A stretch of 64,000 nt of DNA from Plazaster borealis (lineage: Eukaryota > Echinodermata > Asteroidea > Forcipulatida > Labidiasteridae): contig CM037457.1 in assembly GCA_021014325.1 (NCBI GenBank), positions 11,226,538-11,290,537 on the forward strand, read 5' to 3'. Position numbers and translations under genes: made by a program. Shown one piece after another: positions 33,572 to 44,323 of the stretch. How positions within the stretch are numbered: the first letter of the stretch is position 1; every line of letters begins with the position of its first letter. The notes below the pieces were generated by a model. It did no database searches and was not told where the DNA came from. It saw only the letters and a list, made by a program, of their open reading frames with translations.

Positions 33572-33802
33572 CGGTGCAGTCAGGCCACGGCATTCTGAAG
33601 TTGGCCGGGAAGACGCTAAGAGGACTAGGTCCCCAATTCGCCGTGTCGACTCCAGGAGGCGTTCGGCAATAGTACAAGTCCTCCGGCTCTCGGTTGAAGT
33701 CAAAGTTGTCGTTGCAAGAGACTCGACAGAATAGGCCTCCTAACCAAGTATCGCAGGCAAGAGCACCGTTTCGTGGTGGAGGGTGGAAGGGGCACCTGTA
33801 CT
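33572..33802 (-). CDS. Gene D exon: CCP of the polydom 'PRNGALAC' type
   Basis: A 231-nt phase 1-1 exon: YRCPFHPPPRNGALAC, FCRVSCNDNFDF and MPWPDC. It is an unusually long sushi domain with an extra cysteine pair. The position (after tandem HYRs, before the linker) matches polydom. Confidence 0.82.
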
Positions 33803-33951
33803 CTAAATAAATACACACATACATTGTTATATATATAATATAAACATGCTAAGAAAACTTCCGGCTTCATCACACCACTTCTGTTCATGATCTCAACAAA
33901 TCAGTATCTTCTTTAATCATGCATACAACTTTAAATATGAAACTTGCTTAC

Positions 33952-34194
33952 GTTTGACTGATACCGTGAACCCGCAGCTCACAGTGTTCTCAGCCGCGTC
34001 TGTTGCTGTATACCACACTTCTTCAGGCAAACCCCAGTAGAATGTTGATCCAGGCTGGCGGTTGGAGATGATTGTTAAGTCCTGCCCAGAGTTGTCCTTA
34101 AAAACCGGTTCCTCCCAGAAAACTGCGACTGAACGATTGCTGCTCTGTTCTTCAATATCATTGGGACAGCTGATAACTTGTGGAGGCTCTTCAT
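33952..34194 (-). CDS. Gene D exon: HYR domain
   Basis: A 243-nt phase 1-1 exon: EEPPQVISCPNDIEEQ, EEPVFKDNSGQDLTI, EVWYTATDAAENTVSC, FTVSVK. Complete hyalin repeat; acceptor ..accacag, donor C|GTAAGC. Confidence 0.86.
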
Positions 34195-34377
34195 CTGTGG
34201 TTAAAATATATATAACAGTCGTTGAGTTTTCAGAAATGTAAATGATAAGTTTGAACCTTACACTGTAAAACAAACCAGATTAATCGTATTGGCATTATCC
34301 AAACATTTCTTCAGACTGGCTAAATGCTTTTCCTTTTTATTCTTGTATTTAGCGATACATTTATTCATTTAACTTAA

Positions 34378-34552
34378 AGGCACTGAACACGTTTGGTAAT
34401 TGTCAAATACCAGTGTTCTCACTTGGTGTATCCCAACATATGCATAAAATAACAATCCTGTGAAAACTTGGGCTCAATTGGTCATCGAAGTTGCAAGAAA
34501 ATGATGAAGGAAAAAAACACCCTTGTTGTACAAATTTGTGTGCTTTCAGATA
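34378..34552 (+). mobile_element. Half copy of the TTAA MITE, cut at the block B edge
   Basis: It starts TTAA-AGGCACTGAACACG and runs to 'tgtgctttcagata', then stops at the point where block B homology begins (34553 = 9543). The second half is absent. Confidence 0.75.
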
Positions 34553-34685
34553 GTCATCAACATCTCGACGTTTTAGTACATATCCAAGTAGGATGATTGA
34601 TAACAGTAAATGTAACCACTTATCATCTGCACGCACCTCGTCTACTTCCCTGATAAACTACAACTGCTTGATATTCCAGTTTTAC

Positions 34686-34928
34686 CTTCCTCAGACACGG
34701 TGAACTCACACCGTGCGGTGTTACCAGCTTGGTCCTCTGCTATATACCAAATACTCTCTGGTTGACCAAAGAAAAACGTAGACCCGGAAGGACGGTTGCA
34801 GATGACCGAGACGTCATGCCCGGAGTTATCATTGAAGACCGGCTCTTCCCAGTGGACAACGGCTAGACGATTGTCGGTCTTTACTGCAATGGAGTTTGGG
34901 CAGTTGATAAGTTGTGGTGGCTCCTCGT
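34686..34928 (-). CDS. Gene D exon: HYR domain
   Basis: A 243-nt phase 1-1 exon, near-identical to 9676-9918; EPVFNDNSGHDVSV here against EPVFQDNSG there. Splice sites intact. Confidence 0.86.
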
Positions 34929-35357
34929 CTAGGATTCAGAATGATCGAATTTACTGAAGTTATTCTATAAAAACACTTTGTCTTTACTAGCTCAGACTGC
35001 AAAGTGTCAAAGTTTGAAATGCGTATCTCTGCTTTCCTTAATTGCCGATCGTAAAGAAACATTGAGAAAGCCTAATTTGCTGTAGTGCTTTTCCACAATT
35101 TAGGGCTGTTTCAGAGAAAGTGAGTGTTGTTTAAGAGTATAACAACTTTTAATTCCCGAAATGGCATAGCTATCGTAAAATCTTGCAGTTGTACCAAGGG
35201 CAATTGCAGACCTTTATTTTACACACGTTAACAAACTGGATCAACCAATATGGGCCTATAGGTTAACAGGCATACGAATAAATGCCACATGGAAAGGAGC
35301 ACGATGTTGCATACTTCAAGATTGTTGTTTTAGATGTGATGCACTTTGTGATGATAC

Positions 35358-35612
35358 CTTTAACCGTAATGCTGAAAGTACATGTGCTTTCGAGTCCGGC
35401 CTCATCACGCGCTGTGTAGGTGATGACCGTTACTTCATCCAGGTAGAACCGCTGCTGCGTAGCGGACGGTGACGCCTCGATAACCGGTTCTCCATCATTG
35501 TCCCGTGCCTCCGGTTGGTCCCAGTTTGCAGGGTTGGTAGTAAAGTTCTGATGCAGATCGGTCGGGAGAGAAATGTCACCGGGACAAGTGATGAATTCTG
35601 GAGGCTCAATAT
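35358..35612 (-). CDS. Gene D exon: HYR domain
   Basis: A 255-nt phase 1-1 exon: PPEFITCPGDISLPTD, ARDEAGLESTCTFSITVK. Counterpart of 10353-10607. Confidence 0.87.
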
Positions 35613-35693
35613 CTGATGGTTGAGTAATAAAAGGAGACATTTAGTTAAATGCAAAAACCAAAATGAGCGATGAGGAAACAGAATGCTCTACTA

Positions 35694-35895
35694 CCGGTTC
35701 CGATGCATGTGTTTTGCGCTAATGGGTCTGACCATGTACCAACTGCCTGACATGTTCTAGAACTAACTCCTCTTAACTGGAACCCATTGTCGCATACGTA
35801 GAAACATTGAGATTTGTAGTCCAACTGGCGTTCCGTACAATCTGGGTGTAAGATCCTCATATGCATTCCCGCGACCAGGATTGGGCAAGACTTGG
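35694..35895 (-). CDS. Gene D exon: CCP domain with shifted splice donor
   Basis: KTCPILV region replaced by QDLPNPG-like drift at the start; the core has DCTERQLDYKSQCFYVC, DNGFQLRG and GTWSDP. In the three paralogs the donor follows TGCATCG as GTAAG; here that site reads GAACC. A GT six bases further (CCG|GTAGTA) would add two codons and keep phase 1, so the exon is annotated to 35694 on that basis. It may instead be poorly spliced. Confidence 0.6.
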
Positions 35896-35950
35896 CTGGA
35901 AAAAAACATTGAAAAGCTCTAAAGCGTCTGATTACCCACTACTACCTACA

Positions 35951-36080
35951 TGATTGGAACTGGCTCTCTTATTGGTGTAACAGAAAGGACTTCCGGTATA
36001 GATTACTTAATGTTAGGGGTTCGAATCCCTTCTGCTTTAGATTCATGAGGATATGGATGGCGAAATCCTCAATTCAAAGT
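35951..36080 (+). mobile_element. tRNA-derived SINE-like element
   Basis: Counterpart of 10937-11065 with 'aggggttcgaatcccttc' as B-box-like motif and 'ttcatgaggatatggatgg'. Confidence 0.5.
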
Positions 36081-36173
36081 TTACATATTGTTTGTGTCCA
36101 AAACATTATCTTAATATCAAACAAAATTCAAATTTTTAGAATATTGTTGGTGTGATGCAATTTGTGATGATAC

Positions 36174-36428
36174 CTTTGACCGTAATGCTGAAAGTACATG
36201 TGCTTTCGAGTCCGGCCTCATCACGCGCTGTGTAGGTGATGACCGTTACTTCATCCAAGTAGAACCGCTGCTGCGTAGCGGACGGTGACGCCTCGATGAC
36301 CGGTTCTCCATCATTGTCCCGTGCCTCCGGTTGGTCCCAGTTTGCAGGGTTGGTAGTAAAGTTCTGATGCAGATCGGTCGGGAGAGAAATGTCACCGGGA
36401 CAAGTGATGAATTCTGGAGGCTCAATAT
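36174..36428 (-). CDS. Gene D exon: HYR domain
   Basis: A 255-nt phase 1-1 exon, near-identical to 11164-11418: FITCPGDISLP, NWDQPEARDNDGEP, STCTFSITVK. Confidence 0.87.
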
Positions 36429-36513
36429 CTGATGGTTGAGTGATCAACATTTTAAATTACTTAAATGCAAAACAAAAACGAGCAATGAGGAAACCGACTG
36501 TTCTTTTACTTAC

Positions 36514-36708
36514 CGATGCATGTGTTGTTCATTGATGGGTCTGACCATGTACCAACTGCCTGACATGTTCTAGAACTAACACCTCTTAACTGGAACCCAC
36601 AGTCGCATTCGTAGAAACATTGAGAATTGTAGTCCAACTGGCGTTCCATACAATCTGGCGGTATGATCTTCATATGCATTTCCTCAACCAGGATGGGGCA
36701 AGTCTTGG
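36514..36708 (-). CDS. Gene D exon: CCP domain
   Basis: A 195-nt phase 1-1 exon, counterpart of 11504-11698: KTCPILVEEMHMKI, YNSQCFYECDCGFQLRG, GTWSDPSMNNTC. Donor G|GTAAGTA intact. Confidence 0.87.
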
Positions 36709-36779
36709 CTGAAGGAAACATTAAGAGTTTATTGAAATTGTGTGTGGCACCCACTGCTATTTATTCGATTGGTCATCAA

Positions 36780-37019
36780 GTCCCCGGTGGTCTAGTGGTT
36801 TAGAATGCTGAAGGTCGTGGGTTCGAATCTCTTCCGAGGTGTCTGTGGACTCAGGAAGCACTGAGTAGTGCACGATACATAGGCCGTTTTCGAAACCGCG
36901 ACTCAGGCTTGGTGTACGGCTTGGGCTCCGCCCACCTGTTCTAAGCCCCATAAGGACAGCACACGTTTTCGGAATAACTGACGGAGCCGAAGCCCAAGCC
37001 GTGGTTTCGAAAACGGCCA
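36780..37019 (+). mobile_element. tRNA-like SINE head with foldback element (second copy)
   Basis: A-box-like 'ggtggtctagtggtttaga' and B-box 'gtgggttcgaatctct'; then 'ggccgttttcgaaaccgcg' pairs with 'cgtggtttcgaaaacggcc' (36884-37019). It duplicates 11770-12008 as part of block B. Confidence 0.6.
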
Positions 37020-37188
37020 AAGGTGTGCGGCTATTACATCTTCTTTATCTTAGATGCAATAATGACATCAGTTAATTACAAATTGTTTACAGTGAGAAAT
37101 ATTTAATGACAACCTTTTCTTGTAGCGGATCTTATTGCCACAATGTTTCCAACTTATTTTCATTTTTCTTTGGGAGTAAACCTTGTAC

Positions 37189-37392
37189 CATTGCATCTTC
37201 CACCACCCGTGGTAGACCATTCCCCGATTTGCTTTGCCTCGTTCAGTTGACACCATATCTGTAAGCGACCTTCCAGTTCGTAGCCTTCACTGCACGTCAG
37301 GTTACACAATGTCCCAATCCTCATGTCCGTGGTGTTACAAGATAATTGGTAGCCGTTGCTTGGTGCTAGAAATCTCTGACATGTAGCGTTCA
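37189..37392 (-). CDS. Gene D exon: CCP domain (six-cysteine type)
   Basis: A 204-nt phase 1-1 exon: NATCQRFLAPSNGYQLSC, GTLCNLTCSEGYELEG, GEWSTTGGGRC. Counterpart of 12178-12378. Confidence 0.86.
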
Positions 37393-38134
37393 CTGCACCA
37401 AAGAAAGAATAATTTTCAACATGTGGTATCACTGTGCTTTTTCTACATCGGGTAGAACATTGGGTCGATTTGTCAAGGGTGCAAAGTCGGGACACATGTA
37501 ATCAAACCTTAAATAAGAAAGACATGGTAATATGAATCAATGTTTCATTAATGTAAAAGTTAAATGGATGATTTCACAGATCACGTACCCAACAGTAGGT
37601 ATTCTGCGAAAATTAAGTTAGCTACGCCATACCGGCCAGGATTTTTTAGCGTTACTATAGCTAATCGACAAAACCTGTGACCTCTGATTATGTAGAATCA
37701 ATAGGCCAAACATGCCAATTTATGCCTATTGATTGTTTATTGAATCCATCAAAATAGATCCATATGGTGGATTTCTCCCATTGAAATCAATGTGACCCCA
37801 ATAAGGTAGAATCCCAAATCAGTCTGGCTCCTTGCTTGTGTAAATGATGTAGACTTCACGTATCAGGCACATTTAAGAGTTCGGCGTTTTGAGGACATGA
37901 CCAAAATGGTCGAAATGCACTTACATCATGCATAGTGTAAATGTAAATTTTGAATATATAAATCTAAACAGGATGCATATGACACTTTAACGAGTGCATC
38001 TTCCCTGACAAACTAAATTTAATGCCTCGTTATTCAGCATGTTGTAACTCAACACCCAGACCCATGGCTTTCGATCATTTATAACTAAGGGAATAACAGA
38101 GTGGCGAAGAGTTCTTAAACGGCCGATTAAAACC

Positions 38135-38207
38135 GGCAGGGTTGTGGCCGTGCGATAAAGGCCCGAGCCGAAGGCGAGGGCCTTTATCGCACGGCCACAA
38201 CCCTGCC
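38135..38207. repeat. Perfect GC-rich hairpin: 30-bp arms, 13-bp loop
   Basis: Arm 38135-38164 starts ggcagggttgtggccgtgcg; arm 38178-38207 ends cgcacggccacaaccctgcc; all 30 positions pair. The loop is gagccgaaggcga. Flanks 'cggccgattaaaaccgg' and 'gcgatcctgcggg' extend the GC-rich character. It is far richer in G+C than its surroundings and lies next to the block B right edge (38087). Confidence 0.9.
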
Positions 38208-38289
38208 GCGATCCTGCGGGAATACTTGTCCAATACTTGGAATACAAGTGAGAATACTTGTCTTTGAAAATTACCAAACGTGTTCACAA

Positions 38290-39815
38290 CACTGCACCTC
38301 TTTTTGCCCAACACTCACTATAGTGAATAATTGCTCAACATTGGGTAAAACTCTTACCCTTTCGGTATTAAAAAGGGAACATGGTCGTTCAATTGTGTAA
38401 AATCTTTGCACAACATCCAAAGTGTAAAATAGTACCCAATGTTGTGTAATTTTTAATACCAACATGTGCAGCATCTTTAGCACAGCACAGTTGGGTAAGA
38501 AGTTTACCCATGTGACGACCATGTTCCCTTTTTACTCCAAAGTTGGGTAAACTTTAATCAACCTTCATTTTACCCAAGTGTTGTGCTATTTTCTTACCCA
38601 ATGATTGGGTTATATTTTCTTACCCAGCACTGTTGTGCAGTTAATTTACCCAACACTTGTGTTGCTTTTAAATCAATTTTTGTGCGCAAATTAATTTGTA
38701 CCTGGGTTCCTTTCGTAAGGGCTGTTGCTGTTTTTTTTTATTTCATTTAAAATAAAATCAAAAAGTAACAATTAAGTTAAAACACTTTTATTAACTCCTG
38801 ATTCAACAAAGGCAACATAAAAAAATATTAGGGAGGTGAGCGGGTTCAGCCAAAGAAACACTAACGTTATACCCATTTATATCACTCCGTGTATTTTTGT
38901 TCAACTGAAACATAAAACAACTGTGGAGTTTGTGTACAGCCAGATACACTTGGGGCAAACCAAAAATTGTGGTTTGGTTAGTGAAAACGAACATTAACAA
39001 AATTATTGCAAGCATGCAGACTATTGTAGTAATCTCTTCTTGGAAGCAGTGTTGGCTCTGAAAAGAGCCGGTTGGTTTTGCCAGACCTGTTAATGACGGT
39101 TCAGACTGTCCGTGACGAAATCGTTGTGTTGCAAAGTCAATGAAGCTATAGCAATCCATGGCTTTCCTGTGTATAGATGATGCCTTTCCCTCTTCAACAG
39201 ACGGTTGTTTCTCGAACAGAACAACAACCATAAAACCAAAATTCTCTCTGGGTGGTTACATGAACATCGGATATCAAAGACCTCACGTCCACCCATCCAT
39301 CTTTGATTGTGATATGTGCCTGCGACTTGCTATGTCCGAATGTATGTACACTTTGCATTATGGGTAAAATGTTTCCACGAGGAGCAGTTTACCCCCATTT
39401 TCAGTTACTTCGTACCACTTGTTGTGCAAAAGTTACACTGCTTGTGGTAACAAAAAATGTTTTTTACCCACTTCTTGAGTAATTTGAACCTCGGTGTTAT
39501 GCTATTTGATTTCCTACACAATGTTGGGTACTGTATTACCTTTCACCTGTGTATTTTGTTTTACACAAGTGAGGGGTAAAACAATTGTTTTCGTTTTACT
39601 CAATATTGACCAAATGTTGCACAATATTTGTACCCAACAGTTTTACACAGCAACATTTTACACTTCTTTTTTGGAGTGTAGCGCTTCCTGAAATTAACAA
39701 ATCCATACGGGTATATTCATGTACAAATTTACTCACAATCTTTTACCCAATCCCTTTTCATCATTCTTTACCTCTGTCCGTGACACTCATGGGTATAGAC
39801 TGTGCAAGTCTCGCG
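38290..39815 (+). mobile_element. LINE fragment split by a 1.37-kb foldback-type insert
   Basis: 38290-38317 ('cacctctttttgcccaacac') and 39685-39795 ('ttcctgaaattaacaaatcc') are contiguous in the LINE copy at 18411-18545. The interval 38318-39684 is an insert rich in 'ttgggtaaa'/'ttacccaa' like the elements at 45960 and 47771. The 3' flank (39795-39815) carries the first bases of the TAGACTG foldback, as at 18548, so the LINE plus foldback were copied together. Confidence 0.65.
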
Positions 39816-40011
39816 GGTATCGGAAATATTTTCGTCTGTTATACTGTCGAAGTTATTAAAATAGCAATTGAGGACTCTCTGATTCTTGAACATTAACATT
39901 TAACAAGAAACAAGGTTCGTGCTATAAAAGAATTAGAGCTGTTCCAGCCTCGGTTTGGACACAGCGATTTGAAGTGGACATTCAAGCTGCTTGTTGTATT
40001 TGTAGACTTAC

Positions 40012-40114
40012 TTTGGATTGATATGGAGAACTGGCACATGACAGTGTTGTCTGATCCATCACGGGCGTCTATCAGCACAGTGTACGTTCCCCATGTGAAG
40101 ACTCTGTCTGGAGA
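40012..40114 (-). CDS. Gene D exon: C-terminal half of split HYR
   Basis: 103 nt, phase 0 in and 1 out. It encodes SPDRVFTWGTYTVLIDAR, DGSDNTVMCQFSISIQ. Acceptor ..gttcag; donor A|GTAAGTC. It joins 41123-41256 in frame to complete one hyalin repeat. Confidence 0.78.
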
Positions 40115-40178
40115 CTGAACATTGCACCATGCAAAAGTATTAAATATGTCTTTATAAGTTATACGGGAGTCGCAATAA

Positions 40179-40542
40179 AGGCACTGGACACGTTTGGGAA
40201 TTACTCAAAATATGTATTAGCATAAAAACTTACTTTGTAACGAGCAACAGAGAGCTGTTGATAGTATAACACATTGTGAGAAACGACTCCCTCTGAAGTA
40301 ACGTAGTTTTCGAGGAAGAGGTAATTTCTCACTTAAAAATTTGAATCTGAGAAAGACTTCAGGCCTAAAGCCTTTCTCAGGCATCTGAAAGCACACAAAT
40401 TTGATTTGTGAAACAAGGGTGTTTTTTCTTTCATTATTTTCTTGCAACTTTGATGACCAACTTTGACACGTTTTTTATTTTATGCATAATGTTGGGATAC
40501 ACCAAGTGAGAATACTTGTCTTTGAAAATTACCGAACGGATT
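40179..40542 (-). mobile_element. TTAA MITE, diverged copy
   Basis: Starts AGGCACTGGACACG with flank ATAA (mutated TTAA) and ends 'attaccgaacgg'. Interior 'gagaaacgactccctctgaa' and 'cttgcaactttgatgacc' match the family. Same orientation as the neighbour at 40723-41089, both in the HYR-splitting intron. Confidence 0.75.
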
Positions 40543-40722
40543 TATCACCGTGGGCTTATCTCCGAAGAAGTTACCCTGTTATCTGCCATAGTTTGGCTGC
40601 AGATTAATGCCGCAGAAAAATGTTCCTGAGGTAGTGAGATAAGAGTCTGCTATACCTTCCAGTTCAAGTTGAGTTGGAAACTTGAATATCATGCGAAACC
40701 TATTAACAAGAGTCATTATTAA

Positions 40723-41089
40723 AGGTATCGTACACGTTTGGTAATGACTCAAAACAAATATGAGCATAAAAACGTACTTGGTAACAAGAAACGGAGAGCT
40801 GTTGATAGTATAAAACATTGTAGGAAACGACTCCCTCTGAAGTAACGTAGTTTTTGAGAAAGAGGTAGTGTCGCACTAAAATAATAAAAGACTTCTTGCA
40901 AGAAGTTTTTATTCCTATCTGAAAGCACACAAATTTGTACAACAAGGGTGTTTTTTCTTTCATCATTTTCTTGCAATTTCGATGATCAATTGAGCCCAAA
41001 TTTTCACAGGCTTGTTATTTTATGCATATGTTGGGATACACCAAGTGAGAACACTGGTCTTTGACAATTTCCAAACGTGTTCAGTGCCT
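40723..41089 (-). mobile_element. TTAA MITE, full-length copy
   Basis: TTAA on both sides (40719-40722, 41090-41093). Ends AGGTATCGTACACGTTTGG and CCAAACGTGTTCAGTGCCT. The centre is a hairpin, 'acttcttgcaagaagt'. 367 bp. Confidence 0.85.
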
Positions 41090-41122
41090 TTAAAAGTACT
41101 AACAAAGGAGTTGTGTACTTAC

Positions 41123-41256
41123 AATCCGAGTGGTGTTTCTCACCACGCCAACGTTGTCGGTCACCACCGGCTCATCCCACGTCACCGTCGGGTACTGCTC
41201 GGCGGTCTTCACGGTGAACGACTCGGGGCAGAATTGGAACACTGGCGGTTCTTCGT
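41123..41256 (-). CDS. Gene D exon: N-terminal half of split HYR
   Basis: 134 nt, phase 1 in and 0 out: EEPPVFQFCPESFTV, VTWDEPVVTDNVGVV, RNTTRI, donor ATT|GTAAGT. It is the only HYR in the window with an internal intron. Confidence 0.78.
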
Positions 41257-41983
41257 CTAAGTTTTTGAAACATATCAATGTGTGAATTATAATACCCCCA
41301 ACTTCAGCCCAAATCCCAATCGAGAATCACTGATGGATTGTCTTAAATTAAACGTTGAGTGAGTTTTAGAACTTTGCAAGCATGTCTAAAATAGCTGTCG
41401 ATGAACATGATGTCATAGTTTTGGAACGACGAAAAGTAAAGCTTCAGCTTCGGCTTCGCCAGCCATTTAAAAGCCCCCATCCCCAAAAGCACTCGGCCTG
41501 AAAATGGCTTACGGCGCCTGGATCAGCACACCAATCAATCCGTTGATTTAAAAAACAGACCCGATGGTTTTGCACTGATATTTAGGTCAGAACGTCGTAT
41601 GATGGAAAAACATAAAGTTATAAGATGTCCAACTGTTTGCAAGGGATGTTTTTTTAATTTATTTCCAAGTATAATGAACTATCCATTCTCCAGATGAATA
41701 CCAACGTATACTATGTTATAAACTGCATATAACCCTTTCATCTCTTGAAGATACAATAAAACTAAAATATATATATTGTTATCATCAAATTTGAAGCTTA
41801 AACTTTGGGAAGTATACAAGCAGTTTACTGGCACAATTAAAGACGGTTAAATGCGCTACTAAGAAAACTACTTTGAGAATTGAGTTTGCAAGAGAACTAT
41901 AGGGGGTTTAAAAATCACACTTAAGTTTAACAGTTTAATCAGTTTAGATCACGCTGCAAACCTGCTTTGTAATAAAAACACAC

Positions 41984-42223
41984 CTATAACGATGACATTG
42001 AAAGAGCACGTGGTTGAAGAGTCTGATGTGTTACTTAACGCTGTGTAACTTAACGCTGTGTAAATCACTTCGGTTGTCCCCACATCGAAGGCGTGTCCCT
42101 TAGTAGGTACGCTAGATTCAATCTTGTCTAGGGAGTGCACAGGCTCCTGTAAGTCGACAACTGCTTGTGCTTCGCCTGGTTCTAGGACCTTTGTTACGTC
42201 TTGTGGGCAAGTTATTTCAGAGA
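41984..42223 (-). CDS. Gene D exon: HYR domain with 5-residue duplication
   Basis: A 240-nt phase 1-1 exon: EITCPQDVTKVLEPG, FDVGTTEVIYTALS, TTCSFNVIVI. A 15-bp unit (ttacacagcgttaag) is tandemly doubled, giving YTALSYTALS where other HYRs have YTA.D.G. The frame is unaffected. Acceptor ..tctcacag, donor G|GTGTG. Confidence 0.8.
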
Positions 42224-42373
42224 CTGTGAGAGTGGTAGGAAAGGAAACAGAAAACAGGGAGGCGGGTAAAGGATTGATCTACTTCATTATTTTCTTTGTC
42301 CGCGGCAGTAGAATATTATAGCAAGACAAGTTCTCAAAGAACAAAATCTACACAGCAAAGTGGATATTATACA

Positions 42374-42378
42374 ATAAC

Positions 42379-42412
<34 letters not shown>
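42374..42412 (+). repeat. (AAT)n microsatellite at a LINE 3' end
   Basis: About 13 AAT units, on the minus strand lying just 3' of the LINE fragment 42513-42764. Confidence 0.9.
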
Positions 42413-42413
<1 letters not shown>

Positions 42414-42512
42414 GACTTGTAATGCGCACATATCCACCCTGCTGGGTGTTCAAGGCGCAGTAAAAACCAAAAACAAAACAAAACAAAACAAAGAAAAACA
42501 GACACAACAAAA

Positions 42513-42764
42513 TTAGTCCTTGAAAACCTGTGACATAAGATAAGTTTTGAGAAGTTTGAATTTTGTGGTACAAAGACAAGATCTAAGATTAAGTGGTAGA
42601 GAGTTCCAGATGCGTGGCGCAGCTGAAGAAAAAGACCTCACCCCATGAGTGTCGAGACTTGGGCTCAATGAGGAGAAGCATGGAACTTGATCGAATATTC
42701 CTTTATGGAGTGTAAACTTGAAGTAGTTCAGAAATATAGTGGGGAGCCTTGCCATTAAATACAC
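42513..42764 (-). mobile_element. LINE ORF2 C-terminal fragment
   Basis: The peptide includes GVRSFSSAAPRIWNSLP, LRSC.CTTKFKLLKTYL, the characteristic tail of non-LTR reverse transcriptase ORFs, followed by a TTA microsatellite tail (42374-42412). Confidence 0.75.
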
Positions 42765-42819
42765 ATGATGTTACCGCAAACCGAATATACATTCTATTTG
42801 CTGTTGTGTTTTTTTACGA

Positions 42820-43115
42820 TGCATTTGTTTGTGTTGTTTACGATTCATTTGTTTGTGTTGTTTTCGATTCATTTGTTTGTGTTGTTTACAATTCATTTGT
42901 TTGTGTTGTCGTCGCAGATGCTGTTGTTGATGCATTTGTTTTGTTGTTGTTATTGCTGCTGTTGTTGATGTTGATAACTATAGATGATTTTCTTTTGGTT
43001 GCTCCTGCATGGTGCTGAAACTGTTACAATTGTTTTGTTGACGATGACAATTATTTCGCTGCTGCTTATATTGTTGTTGTTGTTGTTAATGCTGTTGTTG
43101 TTGTTGTTAATGATG
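42820..43115 (+). repeat. TTG-rich imperfect repeats
   Basis: 'gattcatttgtttgtgttgtt' repeats four times (42842-42910), then (TTG)n and (TTA)-mixed runs. Reading frames here are low-complexity artefacts. Confidence 0.8.
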
Positions 43116-43952
43116 GCGATAATTGCTGCTGCTAGATGCTTTGTTCTTGGTGACAGTAGTGAGGGTGACTTTTACATGACAAGGAGAATGATTGATAAAA
43201 AAAATAAAAAATAAAAATTGACAAAGGATAAGGAGAATGATTGATGAAAAAAATAAAAAATAAAAATTGACAACATAAAATATTAATCAAATGGACAGAT
43301 GGACAAGTCCTTAAACACCAGTGCAAAGATAGCATACAGTATTATGTATACAGTATTATCCCTAAGACGCAAATGCCCTTCATTCACCCTCACCCCCACC
43401 CCCCCCCCCCCGGCCTGGAAACTGGCCATGTTCTGAAGGGGAAAGATCGACCTGTATGGTACAAAGAAGGTAAACGACCTACCCAAGAATTACCCAGTTA
43501 AAAAAAAAAAACTCCGGTCGTAAATTCTTGGACTTCATTCAACAAATGTGCACTGATAACAACGACAATGACAGGAATTGTTATCTGGGCCAGCAGCAAT
43601 AAGGAACATCCTCACACACAAAATGTTTCTTTTGCTTTGCACAGCATTGTTCTTTCACTTTGCTTTTGATTGTTTGCTGCAAATGGGGTGATGTCCTGTT
43701 GGCAGAGATACAAGTTCAGGGGATATGAAGTAAATTCATGAGATCATCAGAAAAAAATTACCTAATTTTTATTTTATTTTTTCTTCAAGAAAAATAAGTT
43801 TGCACAAAACTATGACGATTCATTAAAAAAAGCATATGAAATAGGAAAAGCCACAAAACGAATGGGTGCAGTTTTTAAAAATCCCAATCAGTTTGAAAAA
43901 TTGTTAACAACAAAGACTTGAGCACTTTCCCTATAAGTGAGTGACTTCTTTA

Positions 43953-44323
43953 AGGCACTGGACACATTTGGTAATTGTCAAAGACCAGTATTCTCACTTG
44001 GTGTATCCCAACATTATGCATAAAATGACAAGCCTGTGGAAATTTGGGCTCAATTGGTCACCAAAGTTGCAAGAAAATGATGAAAGAAAAAAACACCCTT
44101 GTTGTACAAATTTGTGTGCTTTCAGATGCCTGAAAAAGGCTTCTGGCCAGAAGCCTTTTAATATTTTAGTGAGAAATTACCTCTTTCTAAAAAAACTACG
44201 TTACTTCAGAGGGAGTCGTTTCTCACAATGTGTTATACTATCAACAGCTCTCCGTTGCTCGTTACCAAGTCAGTTTTTATGCTAATATATATTTTGAGTC
44301 ACTACCAAACGTGTACAGTGCCT
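43953..44323 (+). mobile_element. TTAA MITE copy, plus orientation
   Basis: Starts AAGGCACTGGACACATTTGG after TT and ends CCAAACGTGTACAGTGCCT. The central hairpin differs ('gcttctggccagaagc'). Confidence 0.8.

Noticed and set aside
38803..39231. 142-residue minus-strand frame
   Set aside because: It lies inside a foldback-type insert, has no recognisable domain and no splice signals consistent with gene D.
40579..40720. Possible extra exon between the two HYR halves
   Set aside because: The HYR is complete without it (phase 0 to phase 0), and it has no matching splice sites; it is spacer between two MITEs.
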